In this document: positions 21,804-29,508 of the stretch, piece by piece
Layout of the letters: each line of letters starts with the position of its first letter
Numbering within the stretch: position 1 is the first letter of the stretch
Assembly (NCBI GenBank): GCA_944387015.1
Contig: CALXDH010000025.1
Coordinates: forward strand, 1 to 34,894
DNA from: an uncultured Oscillospiraceae bacterium
GTDB lineage: Bacteria; Bacillota; Clostridia; Oscillospirales; Oscillospiraceae
Length of the DNA stretch: 34,894 bases
Reading direction: 5' to 3'
Made by a program: the position numbers and the translations under genes
Notes under the pieces: generated by a model
Told to the model about the DNA's origin: nothing
The model's input: the letters and a program-made list of their open reading frames with translations, nothing else
Databases searched by the model: none

Positions 21804-23654
21804 ATGCCGTTCCAATTTCATTTCGGGGGATTTGACCCCAGCGGGTTTGGGGGATTCCAAGGCGGAGGCGACGGCGGGTTCACACCGCCCCAGCGGCCCC
21901 AAAAGGCCCGCAAGCCCCGCCGGGCCATCGGCAACGCCTTTACCCGGACGCTCCTCAATCTGGGCGTGACGGTGCTGTTTGGCCTGGGCTACTTCTACGC
22001 CGAGCTGCCGGCCATCAACCTCCACGCAGAGGAGTTTTATGTCTTTGCGTTTTTGCTCTGCGCAGTGTACTGCGTGTGCGCGGTGTTCACCTCCGGCTTC
22101 CAGGGGGACGGCGTCAAGGGATACGCGCAGTTTGTGAAAAAGCAGTGCACGGTGCCGTTTCTGGTGCTGCTGGCGCTGATCGCCACCATCGCTGTGGGCG
22201 CGGCTTCCTCCTGGGTAGTGATCCGGGCGGGCAGCTACAGTGAGCTGCTGTCCCTGGATACCGGTGACTTCACCGCGGAGGTGGAGGAGATCAGTTACGA
22301 CCAGATCCCCATGCTGGACGCGGACTCCGCCGAGCGGCTGGGCAGCCGGAAGCTGGGCGAGCTCAGCGACATGGTCTCCCAGTTTGAGATCCTGCCCTCT
22401 TATACCCAGATCAACTACCAGGGCCGCCCTGTCCGGGTGACCTCCCTGGCCTACGGCGACCTGGTGAAGTGGTTCACCAACCGTTCTGACGGCCTGCCTG
22501 CCTATCTTGTTATCGACATGGTGACGCAGGAGGCGGAAGTGGTTCGTCTGGACGAGGGAATGAAGTATACTCCGGTGGAGCACTTCGGGCGGAAACTGGA
22601 ACGCCATCTGCGTTTCCATTATCCCACCATGATGTTCGCCGATCCCGTCTTTGAGATCGACGAGGAGGGCGCCCCCTATTGGGTCTGCCCCAGAATGGTC
22701 AAGACCATCGGACTCTTCGGCGGTACGGACATTCAAGGTGCCGTGCTGGTGGATGCCATCACCGGTGAGAGCCAGTACTATGAGGAAGTGCCCAACTGGG
22801 TGGATCATGTCTACGATGCCGATCTGATCATGGAACAGTACGACTACTACGGCATGTATAAAAACGGCTTTTTGAACTCCATCTTCGGTCAGCGGGAGGT
22901 GACCCTTACCACAGAAGGGTACAACTATATCGCCATCGGGGACGATGTGTATATGTACACCGGTGTGACCTCCGTCACCTCCGACCAGTCCAACATCGGC
23001 TTTTTGCTCTCCAACCAGCGCACCAAGGAGACCCACTTCTACTCCATCGCCGGTGCCACGGAGGCCTCTGCCCAGGCCAGCGCCCAGAGCCAGGTCCAGC
23101 AGATGCGCTATACCGCCACCTTCCCGCTGCTCCTGAATATTGCCGACCAGCCCACCTACTTCATGTCCCTCAAGGGTGAGGACGGTCTGGTGAAGATGTA
23201 TGCCATGGTGAATGTCCAACAGTACAACATCGTGGAGACCGGCGGTACCGTGGCGGAGTGCGAGGCCAATTACCGCCGTGCCCTGGCCAACAACGGCCTT
23301 ATTCAGGACAGTGAGACAGAGGTGGTCCCCAGTGACCAGACCGTGGTCCCGGGCACGATTTCTGAGATCCGCAGTGCCGTGATGAATGGCAACACCTATT
23401 ATTTCTTCCGGCTGGGAAGTGAAGATCAGGTCTTTTACCGCGTCAACGCCGCGGAAAATCCGCTGGCGGTGATTTTGAATGTGGGAGATGCGGTGGAGCT
23501 GGTCTGCACCGCTGCCCCGGAGAACGCATCCGGTCGGAGCATCGTGGACGCCTCGTCGATCTCCTTGGAGAATGGGGATTATCAGGAAGCGCTGCTCCCG
23601 GAATCCGCAGAGCAAAGCCAGGCGCAGGCGGATGCAGAGCAACCCGCTGCCTGA
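21804..23654 (+). CDS. Unrecognised membrane protein with large extracytoplasmic domain
   Basis: 616 residues; I do not recognise the family. The N-terminus is Gly/Phe-rich (FHFGGFDPSGFGGFQGGGDG), then a basic stretch (QKARKPRRA). Three membrane helices follow at about 49-66, 78-97 and 117-140. The remaining 475 residues are a polar, probably extracytoplasmic region rich in beta-strand patterns, with segments such as PAYLVIDMVTQEAEVVRL, LVDAITGESQYYEEVPNWVD and TYFMSLKGEDGLVKMYAMVNV. The tail is Ala/Gln/Glu-rich. GGAG nine bases upstream supports the ATG. It has its own promoter and terminator and so stands as a single-gene unit. Codon use looks like its neighbours'. Confidence 0.85.
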   Translation: MPFQFHFGGFDPSGFGGFQGGGDGGFTPPQRPQKARKPRRAIGNAFTRTLLNLGVTVLFGLGYFYAELPAINLHAEEFYVFAFLLCAVYCVCAVFTSGFQGDGVKGYAQFVKKQCTVPFLVLLALIATIAVGAASSWVVIRAGSYSELLSLDTGDFTAEVEEISYDQIPMLDADSAERLGSRKLGELSDMVSQFEILPSYTQINYQGRPVRVTSLAYGDLVKWFTNRSDGLPAYLVIDMVTQEAEVVRLDEGMKYTPVEHFGRKLERHLRFHYPTMMFADPVFEIDEEGAPYWVCPRMVKTIGLFGGTDIQGAVLVDAITGESQYYEEVPNWVDHVYDADLIMEQYDYYGMYKNGFLNSIFGQREVTLTTEGYNYIAIGDDVYMYTGVTSVTSDQSNIGFLLSNQRTKETHFYSIAGATEASAQASAQSQVQQMRYTATFPLLLNIADQPTYFMSLKGEDGLVKMYAMVNVQQYNIVETGGTVAECEANYRRALANNGLIQDSETEVVPSDQTVVPGTISEIRSAVMNGNTYYFFRLGSEDQVFYRVNAAENPLAVILNVGDAVELVCTAAPENASGRSIVDASSISLENGDYQEALLPESAEQSQAQADAEQPAA

Positions 23655-23673
23655 GTTACCGGAGAGAAAACAG

Positions 23674-23707
23674 CAGGCCCGCCGCATTTGCGGCGGGCCT
23701 GTTTTTT
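23674..23707 (+). terminator. Terminator after the unknown membrane protein gene
   Basis: A perfect 13-bp stem (CAGGCCCGCCGCA / TGCGGCGGGCCTG) with loop TT and a six-T tail. Confidence 0.92.
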
Positions 23708-23752
23708 GTGGCGGAGGGATGCGGATGCATCCCTTTTTCTGGAATACGAGCG

Positions 23753-23781
23753 TTGACAAGGCTTTTTTGTGCGCTTATACT
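23753..23781 (+). promoter_or_regulatory. Promoter of the patA-like gene
   Basis: TTGACA (23753-23758) and TATACT (23776-23781) with the ideal 17-base spacer, followed by an AGGAG 10 bases before the ATG. Confidence 0.85.
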
Positions 23782-23815
23782 AAAGTCCATAAAATCATCG
23801 AGGAGCGTGAGACCC

Positions 23816-24952
23816 ATGGACCTGAGACTCAACGACGCAGTTGTGAAAGTGGAGCTGTCCGGCATTCGGCAGTTTACCTACCTGGTGCGGGATACCCCCG
23901 GCGCCTGCGCCCTGACCATCGGCGAGCCGGATTTGAACACCCCGGACGCCATCAAGGAGGCCGCCAAGGCCGCCCTGGACGACAACGACACCCATTATCC
24001 TCCGGGAAACGGCTATCCCTATCTGCTGGAGGAGATCTCCAAGTTTGAGGCCCAGGCCCACGGGCTGCACTACGCACCCAACGAGATCATCATGACCGTG
24101 GGTGCCACGGAGGCACTGTTTGCCAGCTTTTCCACCATCCTGAACGCCGGGGATGAGGTCATCATCCCAACCCCCGCCTTCGGTCTGTATGAGGCGCTGG
24201 TGGAGCTGCGCCAGGGCGTGCCGGTCTCCCTGCCCACGGAGGACAACCACTTCCAGATCGACCCGGAGGCTCTGCGGGCTGCCATTACTCCGCGGACCAA
24301 GGCCATCATCCTGACGTCTCCCAATAACCCCACCGGCTGTATGTACAGCAAGGAGACGCTGGATGCTATCCACGACGTGCTCAAGGACAAGCCCATCTTC
24401 GTCCTCTGCGACGATGTGTACCGGACGCTGGTCTATAAAGAGGGCTACCACAGCTTTGCGGAGTACCAGGACATGCGGGACCGGATCATCGTCATCAACA
24501 GCTTCTCCAAGCCCTACGCGATGACCGGCTGGCGGCTGGGCTACTGCATGGCGGATGCCCCCATCATGGACCGGATCCAGGTGTTCCACCAGTATGCCGT
24601 CACCTCCGTGCCTTCCTTCGTTCAGCGGGCCTGCGTCACGGCGCTGCACACCCCCACCGACGATGTGGTGGAGATCTTCCGCAAGCGGCGGGACTATGTG
24701 TACAAGCGGCTGACAGACATGGGTCTGGAGGTGGAAGAGCCCACGGGGGCGTTCTACATGTTCATCAACATCCAGAAGTTCGGCATGGATTCCCTGACCT
24801 TCTGCCGCCGGATGCTGCAGGAGGGCCTGGTGGGCGTCATCCCCGGCATTTACTTCGGTACGGAGGGGTATATGCGCCTTTCCTACTGCTACTCCGACGC
24901 GGACCTGAAAGAGGGCCTGGACCGGATCGAGAAGTTCATCAAGAGCCTGTAA
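23816..24952 (+). CDS. patA: PLP-dependent aminotransferase, probably N-acetyl-LL-diaminopimelate aminotransferase
   Basis: 378 residues from the ATG at 23816. It is a class I/II aminotransferase with LTSPNNPTG, the PLP lysine in NSFSKPYAMTGWRLGY and a late arginine in MRLSYCYSD. From memory it follows Bacillus PatA along its length: VELSGIRQFTYLV near the start, RRDYVYKRLTDMGLEVEEPTGAFYMF near the end, and a closing LKEGLDRIEKFI. PatA moves an amino group from glutamate to N-acetyl-2-amino-6-oxopimelate in the acetyl branch of lysine/DAP synthesis. The nearby M20 deacetylase and dapA-dapB-dapH fit this, though other aminotransferase substrates are possible. Confidence 0.78.
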   Translation: MDLRLNDAVVKVELSGIRQFTYLVRDTPGACALTIGEPDLNTPDAIKEAAKAALDDNDTHYPPGNGYPYLLEEISKFEAQAHGLHYAPNEIIMTVGATEALFASFSTILNAGDEVIIPTPAFGLYEALVELRQGVPVSLPTEDNHFQIDPEALRAAITPRTKAIILTSPNNPTGCMYSKETLDAIHDVLKDKPIFVLCDDVYRTLVYKEGYHSFAEYQDMRDRIIVINSFSKPYAMTGWRLGYCMADAPIMDRIQVFHQYAVTSVPSFVQRACVTALHTPTDDVVEIFRKRRDYVYKRLTDMGLEVEEPTGAFYMFINIQKFGMDSLTFCRRMLQEGLVGVIPGIYFGTEGYMRLSYCYSDADLKEGLDRIEKFIKSL

Positions 24953-24963
24953 AGGCTGCAAAA

Positions 24964-24995
24964 AAAGCGCTGTGCCGCCGGCACAGCGCTTTTTC
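24964..24995. terminator. Bidirectional terminator between patA-like and ybjQ-like genes
   Basis: An 11-bp stem (AGCGCTGTGCC / GGCACAGCGCT) flanked by a run of A on the left and TTTTT on the right, between convergent genes. Confidence 0.9.
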
Positions 24996-25036
24996 ATTGC
25001 TTTTGGAATCCGCATCGCTCTGAATGTGTTTTGTTT

Positions 25037-25372
25037 TTATGGTCCGGCGGTTTCATCCAGCGAGACCGCCGTGCCGCTGACGGTGACCATCAGCATGCCG
25101 TTGTTGGCACCCAGGACCTCGTAGTCCACATCGATGCCCACCACAGCGTCGGCTCCCAGAGCGGATGCACGCTGTTCCAGTTCGGCCAATGCCTCCGTGC
25201 GGGCGTTCATCAGTTCCGCCTCGTAGGTATTGGAGCGGCCGCCGAAGAAGTTGGAAAGTCCGGCGGCGAAATCCTTGATGACGTCTACGCCGGAGATCAC
25301 CTCGCCGAAGACAATGCCGTGGTAACGTGTGATGGTGCGGCCCTCTACAGAGGGAGTGGTGGTGAGGATCAT
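25037..25372 (-). CDS. YbjQ/UPF0145 family protein
   Basis: 111 residues, the full length of this single-domain family. Landmarks are [24 protein letters not shown], the central [26 protein letters not shown] and [15 protein letters not shown]. Such proteins form ring-like oligomers and are annotated as putative heavy-metal-binding, but the function is not settled. AAGGAGG lies about nine bases before the ATG. It lies 69 bases downstream of the M20 amidohydrolase gene on the same strand and may be read with it. Confidence 0.92.
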   Translation of the reverse strand: MILTTTPSVEGRTITRYHGIVFGEVISGVDVIKDFAAGLSNFFGGRSNTYEAELMNARTEALAELEQRASALGADAVVGIDVDYEVLGANNGMLMVTVSGTAVSLDETAGP

Positions 25373-25441
25373 ACGCGTTGCCTCCTTATGTAAAAAGTGG
25401 GGAAGCGCCTGGGGCGCCGATGCGCACAGAAGAGAGCCTGC

Positions 25442-26539
25442 TTACAAAAGCAGCAGCTTTTGCAGGAATTCCACGCCTGCCGGAAGAATGGCCTCGTCGT
25501 CAAAGGAGAAGGTGGGCGCATGGAGTTCCGCCGTGTCGCCCACACCCAGGAAGAAGAACACCCCGGGGACATACTGCTGGTAGAAGGAGAAATCCTCCGC
25601 TGCCAGAGCGGGGTGATCCAGCAGGGCAGGAGCAGAATCTCCCAGCTGGCGGCAGACCTTTTGATAGAGCTCCTCGTGGTTCCACACGGCGGGGTAGCCC
25701 TCGCTCAGGTGAACGTCCACGGTGCAGCCGGTCTCTTCTGTCACGGCCTTGCCGATGTCCCGCAGCTGCTGACGGCAAAAGCGGAAGATGTCCTCCCGGT
25801 AGGTCCGAAGGCTGCCCTCCAGCACGGTTTGGCCGCTGACGGCATTGCGGACGGTGCCGGAGACCATTTTGCCGAAACGCAGGATCCGGGGCTGGTCCGA
25901 TGGCAGGGCGTCCATCATGTCATAGGCCCGCTCCAGGTAGGAGATGCCCGCGGTCAGCGCGTCCCGGCCCTCGGCGGCCCGACTGAGATGGACGCTCAGT
26001 CCCTCCACGGTGACGGTGACTTCGTTGGACCGGGCCATCAGGGGACCGGGGCGGGACCACACAGTCCCCGCAGGGAGGCCGGGCCACAGATGCACACCGA
26101 AGATGCGGCGCACCCGGTAGCGCTCCAGCACGCCGCTCTCGCACAGCTTCCGGGCACCGCCGGTGGTCTCCTCCGCGGGCTGGAACAAGAACAGCACGTT
26201 GTGGGGCAGTTCCTTTACATGTTCCGATGTCCACTCCGCCAGGGAGAGCATCATGGCCATGTGGCCGTCATGGCCGCAGGCGTGCATGTACCCGGGGTGC
26301 TCCGAGGCATAGGGCAGACCCGTTTCCTCCGGCACGGGCAGGGCATCCATGTCCGCCCGGAAGGCCACGGTATCGCCGCGGCCGGCGTCAAACCAGGCGC
26401 AGACGCTCCCGGTGACGGGAGAAAAAACCTTGCAGCCCAAGGACTCCAGGACCGAGCGAACATACTGGATGGTCTCCGGCAGCTGATTATCCAGCTCCGG
26501 GATGCGGTGCAGACGGCGGCGATGATCAACGGCAGACAT
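25442..26539 (-). CDS. M20-family amidohydrolase, probable N-acetyldiaminopimelate deacetylase
   Basis: 365 residues of the M20D type. HRIPEL, FRADMDALPV, the metal site in MHACGHDGHM, LFLFQPAEE with the catalytic and bridging glutamates, and a late AAEDFSFYQQ are all present. The lid-domain motif usually written GxGgHaaxP is GLSVHLSRAAEGRD here, keeping the histidine but not the glycines. Bacillus DapL (YkuR) belongs to this group and removes acetyl from N-acetyl-LL-diaminopimelate; aminoacylases and hippurate hydrolases do too. Position between a patA-like gene and a dapA-dapB-dapH operon favours the DAP role. AAGGAGG lies before the ATG. Confidence 0.75.
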   Translation of the reverse strand: MSAVDHRRRLHRIPELDNQLPETIQYVRSVLESLGCKVFSPVTGSVCAWFDAGRGDTVAFRADMDALPVPEETGLPYASEHPGYMHACGHDGHMAMMLSLAEWTSEHVKELPHNVLFLFQPAEETTGGARKLCESGVLERYRVRRIFGVHLWPGLPAGTVWSRPGPLMARSNEVTVTVEGLSVHLSRAAEGRDALTAGISYLERAYDMMDALPSDQPRILRFGKMVSGTVRNAVSGQTVLEGSLRTYREDIFRFCRQQLRDIGKAVTEETGCTVDVHLSEGYPAVWNHEELYQKVCRQLGDSAPALLDHPALAAEDFSFYQQYVPGVFFFLGVGDTAELHAPTFSFDDEAILPAGVEFLQKLLLL

Positions 26540-26572
26540 GGGGAGGACCTCCTTGCGGGACAGAAGTTTATT

Positions 26573-26601
26573 TCTATACTATACCACAGCCCGGCGGACA
26601 A
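26573..26601 (-). promoter_or_regulatory. Candidate promoter of the M20 amidohydrolase gene
   Basis: On the minus strand TTGTCC (plus 26596-26601) and TATAGA (plus 26573-26578) are 17 bases apart, about 30 bases before the start codon. Both hexamers match four of six positions. Confidence 0.5.
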
Positions 26602-26677
26602 GAACACCCAATGGGGAAATTTTCTTGATTTTTTCAGAGATTCCTGCCGAAAGCTGGGAAGGCTTCAAAAATTTTTC

Positions 26678-26706
26678 TTGCATTCATGCCGGGATGGTGG
26701 TATGAT
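26678..26706 (+). promoter_or_regulatory. Promoter of the lysine riboswitch/dap operon
   Basis: TTGCAT (26678-26683) and TATGAT (26701-26706) with a 17-base spacer. The expected start near 26713 is directly before the riboswitch aptamer. Confidence 0.8.
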
Positions 26707-26714
26707 GGCCCAAA

Positions 26715-26880
26715 ATGAGATAGAGGCGCGGATGCGATGATCCTTCGGGAGCCGGCAGGCTGGGAACGGAGGGTAGGCAAGTCCGCCGAACTCCTCGTCC
26801 GGGCGCGGGCGTGGGGTGGGTCCGTGGGGAATACCCACGGGACTGTCTGCGGCTTTTTTACCGCAGGGGCGCTATCCGCT
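26715..26880 (+). ncRNA. Lysine riboswitch (L-box) aptamer
   Basis: The leader matches the L-box core in order. GATAGAGGCGCGGA opens helix P1 (compare GATAGAGGTGCGAA in Bacillus lysC). A P2 region with GGCTGGGAACGGAGGG follows, then CCGCCGAA, a GGGTCCGTGGGG / CCCACGGGAC helix, the conserved CTGTC, a short P5 hairpin (CTGCGG / CCGCAG around a T-run) and a closing GGGGCGCTATC. The last CTATC pairs with the first GATAG. Binding of lysine would stabilise this fold and stop transcription at the following terminator. It controls dapA-dapB-dapH. Recognised by eye; the outer limits are approximate. Confidence 0.9.
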
Positions 26881-26926
26881 TACAGGATTCTCCGCACATT
26901 TCGTTTTTCGAACGTGTGAAGTAGCT

Positions 26927-26957
26927 GTCGGTAGGGGCGTGTCTCTACCGACTTTTT
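26927..26957 (+). terminator. Regulated terminator of the lysine riboswitch
   Basis: Stem GTCGGTAG / CTACCGAC with a ten-base loop and a TTTTT tail, between the aptamer and the dapA ribosome binding site. Its GGTAG could instead pair with the CTATC of P1, which would give the antiterminator state. Confidence 0.82.
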
Positions 26958-27003
26958 ATTTGGGCTTTGTACCCGGAAAACGAAAAGTATGGAGGACACT
27001 ACA

Positions 27004-27891
27004 ATGAAATTCGAACATCTGCAAGGTTCCATCGTCGCCATGGTCACGCCCTTCCACGAGGACGGTTCCGTGAACTTCGAGGTTTTGACCCAGTTGCTGG
27101 AGCGCCAGATCGCCGCCGGCACCGACGGTATTTTGACCCTTGGCACCACCGGTGAGTATTCCACCATGTCCCATGAGGAGGACGCCGCCGTGGTGGCCCA
27201 CACCATCAAGGTGGTGGGCGGCCGGGTGCCCGTCATCGTGGGCAGCGGTTCCAACTGCACCGCCACCCAGATCGAAAAGAGCATCCAGTATCAGAACATG
27301 GGCGCCGACGCGCTGCTGCTGATCTCCCCCTATTACAACAAGGCCAACACCGAGGGCATGTACCGCCACTTCGCCGAGACGGCGGATGCGGTCCACATTC
27401 CCTGCATCCTCTACAACGTCCCCGGCCGCACCGGCTGCTCCATCCCCGTCTCCGTGGTGGAGCGCCTTTCCAAGTACCCCAACATTGTGGGCATCAAGGA
27501 GGCCAGCGGCGACATGTCCTACGCCATGAAGATCGCCCGCTGCGTGGGGCCGGACTTCGCCCTCTACTCCGGCAATGACGACATCACCGTGCCCCTGATG
27601 AGCATCGGCGGCAGCGGCGTCATCTCTGTGTATGCCAACGTGATGCCCGCCATGTGCCATCAGATCGTGGACGACTATCTCCACGGCCGGCAGGCCCAGG
27701 CGGTGGCCAACCACCTGAAGTACCTGCAGCTGATGAACGACCTCTTCCTGGAGGTCAACCCCATCCCGGTGAAGACCGCCATGAACCTGCTGGGACTGAA
27801 CGTGGGTCCCATGCGTCTGCCCCTGTGCGAGATGAGCGAGGCGAACGCGGCGGTGCTGCGGGCCACCATGGAGGAGGCCGGACTGCTGTGA
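27004..27891 (+). CDS. dapA: 4-hydroxy-tetrahydrodipicolinate synthase
   Basis: 295 residues from the ATG at 27004, with GGAGG eight bases upstream. Class I aldolase fold: GSIVAMVTPFHEDG, LGTTGEYSTM, the catalytic tyrosine Y137 in LYNVPGRTG and the Schiff-base lysine K165 in GIKEASGDM. It condenses pyruvate with aspartate semialdehyde, the first step committed to diaminopimelate and lysine. It is the first gene after a lysine riboswitch, so lysine represses it. Its stop overlaps the dapB start by four bases. Confidence 0.97.
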   Translation: MKFEHLQGSIVAMVTPFHEDGSVNFEVLTQLLERQIAAGTDGILTLGTTGEYSTMSHEEDAAVVAHTIKVVGGRVPVIVGSGSNCTATQIEKSIQYQNMGADALLLISPYYNKANTEGMYRHFAETADAVHIPCILYNVPGRTGCSIPVSVVERLSKYPNIVGIKEASGDMSYAMKIARCVGPDFALYSGNDDITVPLMSIGGSGVISVYANVMPAMCHQIVDDYLHGRQAQAVANHLKYLQLMNDLFLEVNPIPVKTAMNLLGLNVGPMRLPLCEMSEANAAVLRATMEEAGLL

Positions 27892-28607
27892 AGATCCTTC
27901 TGATCGGCCGGGGCAAAATGGGAAAGCTGATCCGGGAGACCGCTGAAAGTACAGGCGACGAGGTAGTGACGGCCCTGGGCCATGACGACCTTGCCCGCTT
28001 GGGCAGTATGAACCGGGTGGCGGATGTGGTCATCGACTTCTCCCGCCCGGAAGCGCTGGACGCGGTGTGCGAATACGTTCGCCGGACGGGAACGCCTCTG
28101 GTCTCCGGAACCACCGGCTACACGCCGGAGCAAAAGCGGCGCCTGGAGGCGTTGGGGAGCGCGGCGCCGGTCCTCTGGAGCGCCAACTACTCCCTGGGCG
28201 TGGCGGTGTTCGTCCGGGCCCTGCAGGCGGTGAGCGATGTGCTCAAGCCGGATTTCGACATCGAGATCACCGAGACCCACCACAACCAGAAGGCGGACGC
28301 CCCCAGCGGCACGGCAAAGCTGCTGCTGGAGGCCATCGATCCCCAGCACGCCCTGACGCCCGTTTACGGCCGGGAGGGCATCTGCGGCCCCCGGAACCGC
28401 AGCGAGGTGGGCATCCATGCCCTGCGGGGCGGCACCGTGGCCGGGACCCACACCGTCCACTTCTTTGGGACTGACGAGGAGTTTTCCATCACCCACCGGG
28501 CCGCCAGCCGCCAGATCTTTGTCAGCGGCGCGCTGCATATGGCCCGGCTGCTGACGGGCAAGCCCGCCGGCGTATATGATCTGCAAAAAATCTTGTTTGG
28601 AGAGTGA
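27888..28607 (+). CDS. dapB: 4-hydroxy-tetrahydrodipicolinate reductase
   Basis: 239 residues, slightly short for DapB. It starts at a GTG that overlaps the dapA stop, with GGAGG inside the end of dapA. The N-terminal Rossmann motif is GRGKMG, followed by DVVIDFSRPEAL and SGTTGYTPEQ. The substrate-binding and catalytic segment is ITETHHNQKADAPSGTA, and GIHALRGGTVAGTHTVHFFG is also typical. It reduces the DapA product with NAD(P)H. Translationally coupled to dapA and three bases ahead of dapH. Confidence 0.96.
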   Translation: MKILLIGRGKMGKLIRETAESTGDEVVTALGHDDLARLGSMNRVADVVIDFSRPEALDAVCEYVRRTGTPLVSGTTGYTPEQKRRLEALGSAAPVLWSANYSLGVAVFVRALQAVSDVLKPDFDIEITETHHNQKADAPSGTAKLLLEAIDPQHALTPVYGREGICGPRNRSEVGIHALRGGTVAGTHTVHFFGTDEEFSITHRAASRQIFVSGALHMARLLTGKPAGVYDLQKILFGE

Positions 28608-28610
28608 CCC

Positions 28611-29306
28611 ATGAACGCACAGGAAATCATCGACTATATCGCGACCTCTGAGAAGAAGACCCCGGTGAAGGTGTACGTCAACACCTCCGCTCCCGTGGAC
28701 TTTGGTTCCGCCAAGGTCTTTGGAAGCGCCGGCAGCTTCACCGTGTTCGGTGACTGGAAGGAGCTGGGCCCCATTCTGGAGGCCAACCGGGACAAGATCA
28801 CCGACTGCGTGGTGGAAAACGACCGGTGCAACTCCGGCGTGCCGCTGCTGGATCTGAAGGGGCTGAAGGCCCGTATCGAGCCCGGTGCCATCATCCGGGA
28901 GAAGGTGGAGATCGGTGAGGGTGCCGTTATCATGATGGGCGCTATTTTGAACATCGGCGCCGTGGTGGGCAAGGGCACTATGATCGACATGGGCACGGTC
29001 CTGGGCGGTCGGGCCACTGTGGGTGACCGCTGCCACATTGGCGCCGGCACCGTGCTGGCCGGCGTGGTGGAGCCCGCCTCTGCCACCCCTGTCATCGTGG
29101 AGGACGATGTGGTCATCGGCGCCAACGCGGTGGTGATCGAGGGCATCCATATCGGCCGGGGCGCCGTGGTGGCCGCCGGCGCGGTGGTCATCGAGGACGT
29201 GCCGGAAAACGCTGTGGTGGCCGGCAGCCCCGCCCGCATCGTGAAGATGAAGGACGCCAAGACCGAGGGCAAAACTGCGCTGGTAGACGCACTGCGGAAC
29301 CTGTAA
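28611..29306 (+). CDS. dapH: Tetrahydrodipicolinate N-acetyltransferase
   Basis: 231 residues, the size of Bacillus DapH (YkuQ) and shorter than succinylase DapD proteins. An N-terminal helical cap is followed by hexapeptide repeats of a left-handed beta-helix ([40 protein letters not shown]). It ends in [14 protein letters not shown]. It acetylates tetrahydrodipicolinate, which commits the cell to the acetyl branch. This agrees with a PatA-like aminotransferase and an M20 deacetylase nearby. A terminator closes the operon about 50 bases on. Confidence 0.94.
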   Translation: MNAQEIIDYIATSEKKTPVKVYVNTSAPVDFGSAKVFGSAGSFTVFGDWKELGPILEANRDKITDCVVENDRCNSGVPLLDLKGLKARIEPGAIIREKVEIGEGAVIMMGAILNIGAVVGKGTMIDMGTVLGGRATVGDRCHIGAGTVLAGVVEPASATPVIVEDDVVIGANAVVIEGIHIGRGAVVAAGAVVIEDVPENAVVAGSPARIVKMKDAKTEGKTALVDALRNL

Positions 29307-29357
29307 GACGGCGCACGGCAACGATCCGGCCAGGGATCGGAACAAACGAAATCTTCA

Positions 29358-29390
29358 AAATCCCCCGCCGGATCCCGGCGGGGGATTTCT
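29358..29390 (+). terminator. Terminator of the dapA-dapB-dapH operon
   Basis: A perfect 14-bp stem (AAATCCCCCGCCGG / CCGGCGGGGGATTT) with loop ATC, followed by CTTCG. Confidence 0.85.
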
Positions 29391-29449
29391 TCGTCAGGAC
29401 GCTGAAATTTCCACGGGAAATTTTGGCAGCTGCGGGCGGCGGCGACGCA

Positions 29450-29478
29450 TTGCCTGAAAGCCACAGATGTGTTATGGT
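29450..29478 (+). promoter_or_regulatory. Candidate promoter of the metallo-hydrolase gene
   Basis: TTGCCT (29450-29455) and TATGGT (29473-29478), 17 bases apart, about 30 bases before the start codon. Confidence 0.55.
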
Positions 29479-29508
29479 AGAAGCAACAACTTCACAGGGG
29501 GGACGGGC

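Noticed and set aside
21765-23759. Long minus-strand open frame opposite the unknown membrane protein gene
   Set aside because: No start signal and a composition typical of antisense frames (His/Val/Gly-rich); the plus-strand gene has promoter, ribosome binding site, helices and terminator.
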